A DNA stretch of 64,000 nucleotides from Apostichopus japonicus. Its lineage: Eukaryota; Echinodermata; Holothuroidea; Aspidochirotida; Stichopodidae. Below the pieces are notes generated by a model. That model worked only from the letters and a program-made list of their open reading frames with translations. It was not told where the DNA came from and ran no database searches. Position numbers and translations under genes: made by a program. Of the stretch, positions 52,328 to 64,000 are shown piece by piece. The stretch is from positions 5,361,501 to 5,425,500 of the forward strand of contig NC_092581.1 of the NCBI RefSeq assembly GCF_037975245.1, given 5' to 3'. The number at the start of each line of letters is the position of its first letter. The stretch's first letter is position 1.

Positions 52328-53383
52328 ATATATGTAATTGAAATCATAATGAGTTTGAAAATCAAGAACAGTGAAAAACCTTCCAGCATATACATGTATA
52401 TATATGATGTGTTTACTATTTATTTGTATGTAACTTATTGATTGGTGTTATTTAACTGTCTATTTGTTTATCAAGGTTCTCCATCTTTGCAATCTTCTTC
52501 ATCCTCAGATCCAGAGAAGAGGCTGCATGGGATGTACGGGTTGGTGGGGTCGCTAGGTCTGATGGTCATGGCCGTTGTGGTTGGTGTCAAACATTCTGGA
52601 TGTATCGATTCCATCAAGGGACTCGTAGGGTAAGTAGTCTATGGAGGAAGGACGCTTGGATGAAAGTTGAAAAAAAGGAAAAGGGAATTTTAAGGGTCAC
52701 CTATTATCTCCCTTCTGCACCTCCTTAACTCCCCCCACCCTCTCCCCCCCCCCACCCTAACTGAAGATATATTCCTGACTGATACATTAATGTTTTCATT
52801 TCACTCTTTTGTAAGCAATCTGTTGTAAGTTTTGTAAGCAATCACAGTGTGCATTATATTGATTACAAGTTGTTGCCTTACTCTGTTTATGTTTTGCTAC
52901 ACGCCCCAGGTGGAATTGGCATTAGTCATGGATAGGGTAATGTGAGTGATATCTTCTTGTAGAGAGAGTAGGGAGGGTTGGGCAGACACAGAATTCATAT
53001 GCTGTTTTGGAATTTGTACCCCACTGCTCTCAGCATTTCATATTTAACGTTTCTATAAGAATAACGAACGAAACCACCATCATGGAATTATATCCTACGC
53101 TGTTAGTGTAAATCCCATATCGCTGTAAGCTGCATACAGCAAATATCATCCAATTTCAAAAAATGTCTTGTATCTTCATGATAAGGAAAAATGTGCTCAA
53201 GAAACTGCCCAGCAATGTAATATCAAAACAAATGTGTGTTAAACGATGATAGTCATCACTAATAACTTTGGGGAGGGGAGGGGGGAGGTTGTTTGCAGGT
53301 TATTATACACTCAAACATCGGCATCGTATCTTTGAATTAATGCCAACCTTTCTCTTTCTTTCTTTACCTACAGAACAAGTTAA
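40290..53383 (+). CDS. MGST3: Microsomal glutathione S-transferase 3 (MAPEG family), six coding exons
   Basis: Coding exons are 40290-40418, 41730-41794, 44597-44654, 46959-47031, 52509-52629 and 53374-53383, 456 nt in all, giving 151 residues (human MGST3 has about 152). Every junction is GT-AG and phases are consistent. The protein starts [17 protein letters not shown], has a first membrane helix near residues 13-31 followed by [10 protein letters not shown], then the MAPEG region [14 protein letters not shown] (about 55-68), a second helix, [13 protein letters not shown] before the last helix, and ends KGLVGTS. Known for the family: an integral ER/nuclear-envelope protein that conjugates glutathione or reduces lipid hydroperoxides with it. 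The human protein ends in a cysteine pair; this model does not. An acceptor AG at 40271-40272, 17 nt before the ATG, suggests an untranslated upstream exon that I could not place. Introns are rich in repeats. Identification is by recalled family sequence, not by a search. Confidence 0.92.
40869..41459. repeat. 30-bp minisatellite in MGST3 intron 1
   Basis: About 20 units of GGGCTGAAGAATCAAATGTC plus TACAGTAAAA, with small indels. Units abut without spacers. Reading frames here are periodic artefacts. Confidence 0.92.
41730..41794 (+). CDS. MGST3: MGST3 coding exon 2
   Basis: Follows the acceptor TGTTGACAG and ends before GTAAGC. It encodes [20 protein letters not shown] and two further residues, the last completed across the junction (GC|T, Ala65). 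This is the conserved MAPEG signature stretch; the Arg, Asn and following Glu belong to the glutathione-binding region of the family. Confidence 0.9.
42355..43150. repeat. ~28-bp AT-rich minisatellite in MGST3 intron 2
   Basis: About 800 bp of ACTGTAGCTATATATGGATA plus TATATAT units of variable length. Confidence 0.9.
43322..43360 (+). repeat. 38-bp dispersed motif, copy 3 (MGST3 intron 2)
   Basis: GACTAAGTAGTACAG, then CACTTTAATTGATGA. Confidence 0.65.
44045..44408. mobile_element. MITE with TTAA termini, copy 3
   Basis: 364 bp copy in MGST3 intron 2, ending 188 bp before exon 3. The left TTAA has mutated to TTAG; the right end is CCTTTAA. The full interior is kept. Confidence 0.85.
44597..44654 (+). 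CDS. MGST3: MGST3 coding exon 3
   Basis: Acceptor CATGCAG, donor GTAAGT, starts in phase 2 and ends in phase 0. It encodes [19 protein letters not shown], the second membrane helix. It corresponds to the human segment LEVYPPFLFFLAVGGVYHP. Confidence 0.88.
44741..45117. repeat. Tandem duplication of ~190 bp in MGST3 intron 3
   Basis: 44741-44932 and 44936-45117 share TGTTGTTGAACATTAAAGCA at the start, CTAGTCTACTTCATCATGTC in the middle and CAAACAGAATCATTA at the end, with scattered differences. Confidence 0.88.
45118..46958. other. MGST3: MGST3 intron 3, unique part
   Basis: No exon or repeat recognised beyond the tandem duplication to its left. Confidence 0.6.
46959..47031 (+). CDS. MGST3: MGST3 coding exon 4
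   Basis: Acceptor CTCTTTAG, donor GTAAGT. It encodes [20 protein letters not shown] followed by YYTG, and ends in phase 1. The third helix and the GYYTG motif align with the family. Confidence 0.9.
47032..48729. other. MGST3: MGST3 intron 4, left part
   Basis: A minus-strand frame at 47104-47406 has no recognisable family. C-rich patch at about 47041-47068. Confidence 0.55.
48730..48830 (-). mobile_element. tRNA-like SINE head (family 3)
   Basis: On the minus strand there is an A box TGGTCTAGTGG and a B box GTTCAAAAC 44 nt apart, the normal spacing of a short-variable-arm tRNA. The acceptor, T and anticodon stems do not pair, so it is a decayed tRNA-derived sequence. It is followed by CAACTTCTGCTTTTC, shared with 50690-50770. 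Confidence 0.65.
48900..49015. repeat. Two-copy ~56-bp GC-rich repeat
   Basis: GGCCGCGTGGGAACCTTGTC, AGGGG and a GGTACCGGCG-like end are repeated twice. A related AGCTTGTCAGGGAGAGGGGG occurs at about 50811, beside the other family 3 copy. Confidence 0.7.
49020..49240. repeat. Polypyrimidine tract
   Basis: About 220 bp almost entirely C and T on the plus strand (TCTCCTTTCTACCC and TCACCTC words). Several proline/serine/leucine reading frames arise from it and are not genes. Confidence 0.85.
49378..50345 (-). repeat. Tandem array of ~164-bp units carrying tRNA-like Pol III boxes
   Basis: About six units with a spacing of 161-166 bp. Each has, on the minus strand, an A box TGGCCAAGTTGG and most have a B box GTTCAACTC or close variant, 56 nt downstream, followed by a pyrimidine-rich body. 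The spacing would fit a tRNA with a long variable arm (Leu or Ser class), but stems do not pair. The array sits in MGST3 intron 4, antisense to the gene, between two family 3 SINE-like copies. Confidence 0.8.
50685..50850 (-). mobile_element. tRNA-like SINE (family 3), second copy
   Basis: On the minus strand GCATCACAAGTTCAATCCCA plus ACTTCTGCTTTTC parallels 48730-48780. A B box GTTCAATCC is present; the A box has decayed. It is followed by the GTCAGGGAGAGGGGGAGGCC block. Confidence 0.55.
50855..51300. repeat. GAGGTCAAAGGTCA-type degenerate repeat
   Basis: AGGTCA half-sites recur: AGGTCAAAGACTG twice, AGGTCAAAGGTCA at 51005-51017, and GAGGTCAAAAGTCA near 51124. CCACCTCAGTGAGTA-like words accompany them. 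Confidence 0.65.
51309..51470. repeat. (TA)n with ATCTATAT units
   Basis: TA tract with C interruptions, inside MGST3 intron 4. Confidence 0.95.
52254..52328. repeat. (TA)n then (TG)n microsatellite
   Basis: TA block followed by TG, directly next to the SINE family 2 fragment in MGST3 intron 4. Confidence 0.93.
52338..52387 (-). mobile_element. SINE family 2 body fragment
   Basis: About 50 bp nearly identical to 18767-18815 (AATCAAGAACAGTGAAAAA, then CTTCCAGC), again next to a (TA)n/(TG)n tract. The B box is missing. It lies in MGST3 intron 4, about 120 bp before exon 5. Confidence 0.6.
52509..52629 (+). CDS. MGST3: MGST3 coding exon 5
   Basis: The chosen acceptor is TCATCCTCAG, which gives [15 protein letters not shown] and matches the family's spacing (human YYTGEPSKRSRG). 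An in-frame acceptor 33 nt upstream (exon start 52476) would insert 11 residues rich in serine. The exon encodes the fourth helix ([20 protein letters not shown]). The donor GGTAAG contains an in-frame TAA at 52631-52633. Confidence 0.88.
53374..53383 (+). CDS. MGST3: MGST3 terminal coding exon 6
   Basis: A strong acceptor, TTTCTTTACCTACAG, precedes A|ACA|AGT|TAA, which completes Gly149 and adds Thr-Ser-stop. The coding part is only 10 nt; the rest of the exon is 3' UTR. If intron 5 were retained, the protein would lose just these two residues. Confidence 0.72.
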
Positions 53384-53910
53384 TATCGTAACTGATGGTG
53401 TTGGTTCTCTGTATCAGGTTATTCAGTGATGTCATGTGATATCATATTACTATTATTATCATATTCGTATGTGGATCATTCTTATCCATAGTTTGCTAAC
53501 ATTTCCAATTATTCTGCAAAAGCAGTTCTGATCATTCTCATCTCTAGAGATTATTTTCATCCAATATTCAACCTCGCAAAAGATCTCTTTTTTCCGTCAC
53601 ATATTTTTTTTCTATCAAATTACTACAATCGATCAGCTGTTCTCGTAAATTGAATTAATTATTCGTAAATTTCTCAGCGATTCTTATTTTCTGGATAAGG
53701 AAACATGATGGAGTAAATTGGCACAATTCGAGAGTTCATCAACCATTGTCTGGATAATTGAAATTGTTACAATTGTCATAAACAGAGATGTAATTGTTAG
53801 TTTATTTTTATCATAAACAGTTGTAACTTGGTATCGAGAAAATACTTTTGTCGAAAACACTTCACCGAGCAGTCTGCTTGTTTTAATTTAATAAAATGAT
53901 TGAAGTTATG
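53384..53910 (+). terminator. MGST3: MGST3 3' UTR with AATAAA polyadenylation signal
   Basis: The AT-rich stretch after the stop contains AATAAA at 53890-53895, the first good poly(A) signal downstream. The end of the transcript about 15-25 nt later is an estimate. Confidence 0.55.
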
Positions 53911-55974
53911 TTATCATTTGGTAAAACATATATAGGCATTTATTTAGGATTGGATTAACAAGTCTATTAGAGCCAATTTGAAGACACTGTAACAAATGCA
54001 TATTATACAAGTTGTGATTATTTTTCTTTTAAATCAGTTTGTTATCTATTCGTGTGAAATAAGGACGCAGCTGATATCCAGCCTGGCCGGGTAATGACAA
54101 ATTATCCGGTCCCTGTTGGATCTATTTCCTCAATCTGCCGGAGTTATCCTCTCATGACTGTGTTGGTAGTTAAGTAGTAACGTTACTTTTGTTGTCATGA
54201 GAGCCGTTTTTCGAACGAATATGAACTTTTGACGAAGGAATAAGTCTAGGTTTCCTTCTTTTGAGACATTCCGAGCATAGTTTCACAAGTGCTGATAAAA
54301 GGAAGAGAATTTTTCTTCAGTTTTGATTATTGTTCTATCTGATTTTACTATCTCTTGGACAAAGATACCGGGTATACGCTGTTTTAATTTCAAAGAATAT
54401 TCCTGTCAAGTTCTGTAGTGAATGTGGAAAGGAGAAATCCCTCTGTGGTAGAAGATTAGGAGTGTGCCACCTCTGCAATGAGTCAATGCACAGGATGGAA
54501 CTGAATTTTTTCCCTGTTAGGACTTTCAGTGTTTTCTATCCCAGTCAAAACTGCTGGTAATTTTGTTTTTCTAATTCATGGAAGAAAATTTATTGTAACA
54601 AGAAGTTAATCTATAAGTCTTTCCTATATTATTTTTAATATATTTTTGATAACAGATACCTCATTAGTGTCAGTACTAATGATACCCAAATCAACTATAC
54701 AGATGTTTAATCTACAATGAAGTCTTATTAAATACATATCTACGTCATGGCAAACAGTACTTCTTGTTTCTCTTCTGTCATTTCTTGAAATGCTCAGTTT
54801 AAACTTTGTAATCGAAAGGTGAGGAGCCAAGATTAAGGTTTATCAGAGATGGAGTAAATACTATAATATTAAATGGCATTGCATTTATTAAAGTTAGAAA
54901 CACGACCAAACATTAAATTTAAAATCTGTGTAACAAAGATATAACTGAAAGAAAAAACCCACTTTATATTCAGGGGTGAATGGATATAATAGAGTAGTAC
55001 TTAATCTGGTGGCTTTCCCACATGAAGACCCTGCCTGGTTCATCCAACGCCCTCCCCCCATGCATGCATAGAGTAATGAAAACGATCCTACAACATTAAA
55101 TCAATGTTGATGAATTTATTTGCTGGTCAGTTCGACTGAATTCGATCTGAAAAATAAAATTTCATCAAAATAGCACTCTAAGATGTAGTGTTTAGTCCTG
55201 TGATGTCATTTCTAAGAATGTGATTGGTTCATCTTATCATAGACAAGCCTTTCTTTACCAAGTACAGTAGTATCATCCGCTGGTCTCTTACATTCGTTAT
55301 TGCATGTTATTGCATGCTCATTTACATTACAAGATTTAATACATTAGCATACGTGAAAGCCTGCAGGGTGAAAAATGCTATTTGCCAACGACCACAATTT
55401 CCTTGCACGGACAATGCAAGCTGTGACGTATTTAATATTGTGTAGGCGAAGCTGGTGATAAAAACTAATAATTTCTTGTGATGTATGAATGTGATGTTTT
55501 CCAATGATTAGGAGACTAAAACCTGCTATAGAAAATAGAATGCTATAGAAAATAGAATCTCGGTAGTTCCATTCTTCATTAACAGATGGGCATGGTACGA
55601 TTTATGCCCAACAAATTTGAGACTGGTAAGAAGCACATATTTATCAATGCCCTTCATTAGCGTGAACCACAATAGACAAAGAACAAAAGGATTAATTTCA
55701 TTATTCTCTTGCCATAATTTTAAGCTTTGAATGAATATAGTATCCCACACATGTGCTTTGATTCAAGCTTGATGTGTATTCTACAAGTCTTTTAATGCCC
55801 GCATCATATAAAAAAGAATACAATTAATGTCCATCATTTCTGAGCTAACTACTTCTGAATTGAAGATTACAAAACTTGATTTTACATCTTTTTTACAAAG
55901 GTTCCCATGAGGTCTGCAAAATAGGAAAAATCTGGAATTTCATTTGTTTAAAAGCGTGGAAACCATGTTTAACG
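53911..55974. other. Intergenic region between convergent genes
   Basis: A small frame at 54330-54560 has a cysteine pattern (CSECG, CHLC) but no introns, family match or context; it is left uncalled. Confidence 0.5.
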
Positions 55975-56301
55975 TCCCTTTTGACAATTGTTTTATTTAG
56001 ATCAATTAAAACAAATTCCTCAGAAGATTCAGTTAAAATTAGTCTGTGAGATTTTTATAGGAATTTTAAAAAGGTCACAGTATGTAAATGGCAACTCATG
56101 CTAGGCATTTACAGCATTGCATGTACTTTATCTATATAGTACACTTTGTAGCCAATCCCCTACCCCTCCCACCAATCCAAAATATGAAAAACAAATTGTG
56201 ACTTTAGTTTCGTTCTCTCCCGAAAAGATCGACGAGATCAGAGTTGTTTCATTGGTGGAATTAGTACTGAGATCGGACGCCATGGTTTTGGCCGGACTCA
56301 T
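55975..56301 (-). terminator. SDR 3' UTR and polyadenylation signal
   Basis: TTTATT at 55992-55997 reads AATAAA on the minus strand, about 305 nt after the stop. The cleavage site near 55975 is estimated. MGST3 ends about 2 kb away on the other strand, so the genes converge. Confidence 0.5.
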
Positions 56302-61976
<5,675 letters not shown>

Positions 61977-62387
61977 CTGGAAAAAAAGGTTAAAAATATT
62001 AGTTTAAAATTTTTTTTATCTTGAAAGATATTGCTGTGAATAAATTTCTACTAAGTTGGCAATTGTTACATATCCAGTTGAGTTGACCCACCAATGGCTG
62101 CAAATGTTGTTACAAGGACTAAGTGTATTGTTAATGTGAGTCACATTTATTTGTTCCATCTCCAACTTTCCACAAGTTCCTGCAAAGTTGTTTTGCATTA
62201 CATGAATGTTCCATGGAAGTGTCTATACATCCCAGGCCATGAAAAAATAAATAAACAAACACTCACACATGTCTAGAATACTATGAAAGCACCATTTTAT
62301 TTTGAAATGAAAGCATTCCCACCTGTCACCTTCAAACAACATTTACAGTAGGCGTAACTTAGGACTGGGCCTACCTAACTTCACACT

Positions 62388-62560
62388 TACCAGGCGCGTA
62401 TCCAGGATTTTCAAACCCGGGGGGCGCGAATTACTATCTAAGCGGAGCGCCACCATCGGTTGGCGCGCAGCGTACAAGAAAATTTCTTGTTTTGAAACCC
62501 CCCCAGATCACCGGAAACGGCACTTCTCGGGCTTGAAATGACCAACCAGATGTACACTTT
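62388..62560. mobile_element. GC-rich nonautonomous element sharing the family C core, copy 2
   Basis: It starts CAGGCGCGTATCCAGGA, then has the block ATCTAAGCGGAGCGCCACCA, GGTTGGCGCG and GTACAAG, and a tail resembling AGATCACCGGAAACG. The start matches the element at 63810. The right end is undefined. Confidence 0.6.
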
Positions 62561-63077
62561 TTGCCTGAGAACCAGGTATTTCCTAATAGTTTTTTTTTCC
62601 ATCCATAACCTTTTTGAAGTTTGTCAACCCGGCACACATCATGTTCGACCTGGTGGCATCTCCTGTGGGTCTTTGCTTTTGTAGGTGATTCTACGTCGCG
62701 GCCCACAATACCCGTCAGCCCCACTTTTGAAGGTTTGAAGCCCCATATTTGTTCAGAATTTGAAAATTCACATTTCTCGTGAATAAACTCACTTCAAAAC
62801 ATACCCATAATGTTGTACAAAATTTCATCTATGGACAACCAATATGGAAAAACTTCCTTCAACCCCTAACAGACCGGTCAAAATTGCACGAGTAGAGGGA
62901 AGTGTGATGCAGAATGTTGGTCAGAAATTTTCGAAAATTCAGACACAGTTAATTTATTGGTGTACAAACATTAAAACCTCTTATAACGGCTATTATAAAC
63001 TTGGTTGAAGGAAATGAAAAAAAAGCAGATATTTCCGAAACCGAACACTACACACATAGGCGTAGGAGGCGCGGCGG

Positions 63078-63455
63078 CAGTGGCGGAGCTAGGAGTATTG
63101 GTCAGGAGTGGCGAGAATGGTCTGTAGGAGCGCTTTCGACACTATCTAAGCGGAGCGCCACCACTGGTTGGCGCGTAGTGTACAGAAAATTTTTGAATAA
63201 AGATACTCCCTAGATCGCCGGAAATGACCCTTTCCGGGCCTGGCTAATTTGCAGATAAACGAAGAATAAGGTGTGATCGCCAAATTACAGCAAGAAAATG
63301 TGAGAAATGTCAATAAGTAGATGAGAGCGCAATAAAAAAGTTAATAATCTAGAATAAGTAAAAAGTGGTAAAGAGCTGAAAAAGGCGCCAGCAGTCCATT
63401 TGAGTCCGTCGGGGGGGGGGCATCCACCCCCGACCGTATGGACGCTCCGCTACTG
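63078..63455. mobile_element. hAT-type nonautonomous element, family C, nested
   Basis: 378 bp with ends CAGTGGCGGAGC and GCTCCGCTACTG. The duplication CGCGGCGG is exact at 63070-63077 and 63456-63463. The interior has the ATCTAAGCGGAGCGCCACCA block shared with 62388-62560 and 63810-64000. The flanks (TAGGCGTAGGAGG and GGGGTGCAGCCCC) look like an older G-rich element into which it inserted. Confidence 0.85.
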
Positions 63456-63809
63456 CGCGGCGGGGGTGCAGCCCCTAATTCGCCATTACTAATGTAAAAG
63501 AGAGTTTTGACATAATTGGACCTCCATGCTTTTTGTACATCTACATGAGACATGTCGTTGTTTACATTAGCATCCCGCGAAATACTGCGCAATTTGAACG
63601 GACCGTACGGTACATGACGGCATGCGATGTAATAACCGATGCTTGCTTATATGATATTGACATGAAAACGTTGAATGCGCGCTTAGCGCGCGAAAATTTT
63701 TGGTTATTTTTTCAGGCAAGTCGGACAGTTTTGAGGCTTTCCATCCTGGAACGCCATTTTCATGCTCACTGATATGATGTGATATCTGCTGTTTGCGTTA
63801 CAAATTCGA

Positions 63810-64000
63810 ACAGGCGCGTAGCGAGGAATTTGCCAAGGGAGGGGCGAAGCCTGTAGGCAAATTATCTAAGCGTAGCGCCACCATAGGTTGGCGCGAAGCG
63901 TACAAGCAAATTTTGGCCGAAAATGTCTCCCAGATCGCTGGAAATGACACTTCCCAGGCCTTGTAAGTTGCCTCTAAGCACTTTCTATTTTGAAATTACT
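63810..64000. mobile_element. GC-rich nonautonomous element sharing the family C core, copy 3 (cut by window end)
   Basis: It starts CAGGCGCGTAGCGAGGA and repeats the ATCTAAGCG.AGCGCCACCA and GGTTGGCGCG blocks and a CCCAGATCGCTGGAAATG stretch. It runs off the right edge. Confidence 0.6.

Noticed and set aside
54330-54560. 76-codon frame with a CxxC...CxxC pattern resembling a zinc finger
   Set aside because: Spacing fits no finger I know, there is no neighbouring exon, and it lies in the intergenic gap after MGST3.
62380-62400. Possible donor GTAAGT on the minus strand that could end SDR exon 1
   Set aside because: The sequence before it is the terminus of a GC-rich transposon and does not encode the expected N-terminal strand and TG motif.

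Overview
This is a window of an animal nuclear genome, not a prokaryotic one. It has spliced genes with GT-AG introns, many long (TA)n tracts, a non-LTR retrotransposon, tRNA-derived SINEs and several families of small DNA transposons. The repeat style, the frequent TAGGCCT words and the CR1/L2-type reverse transcriptase suit a marine invertebrate, perhaps an echinoderm such as a sea cucumber. That placement is inference and is not proven here.

Positions 1-25600 contain no gene I can support. They hold microsatellites, three minisatellites with a 20 bp period (3351-3990 and 12244-12471), a TTAA-flanked MITE (2101-2463), a SINE with an intact Pol III promoter (7453-7710), and two hAT-type nonautonomous elements with 8 bp target duplications (10928-11310 and 16697-17127). 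A 5'-truncated CR1/L2-like retrotransposon with an open 466-codon reverse transcriptase lies at 25620-27145. Positions 27146-40270 again lack recognisable genes. They contain a second copy of the first hAT family (30481-30845), a MITE built from GATATC units (32531-32892), a TTAA MITE (33775-34093) and a group of near-perfect palindromes (38806-38990).

Two genes fill the right third and point towards each other. MGST3 (microsomal glutathione S-transferase 3) is on the plus strand, 40290-53383. It has six coding exons and encodes 151 residues; all junctions follow GT-AG and keep frame. A classical short-chain dehydrogenase/reductase (FabG-like) is on the minus strand, 61976-56302. Seven exons are inside the window and the first exon lies beyond the right edge. 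Their 3' ends are about 2.9 kb apart. Introns of both genes carry MITEs, SINE-like sequences, minisatellites and local tandem duplications. The most unusual is an array of about six ~164 bp units in MGST3 intron 4, each with a tRNA-like Pol III A box and B box.

The last 1.6 kb (62388-64000) is packed with GC-rich nonautonomous elements, including one hAT-type element with an exact 8 bp duplication. I found no CRISPR array, rRNA, intact tRNA or new multi-gene system. The novelty here is in repeat architecture.
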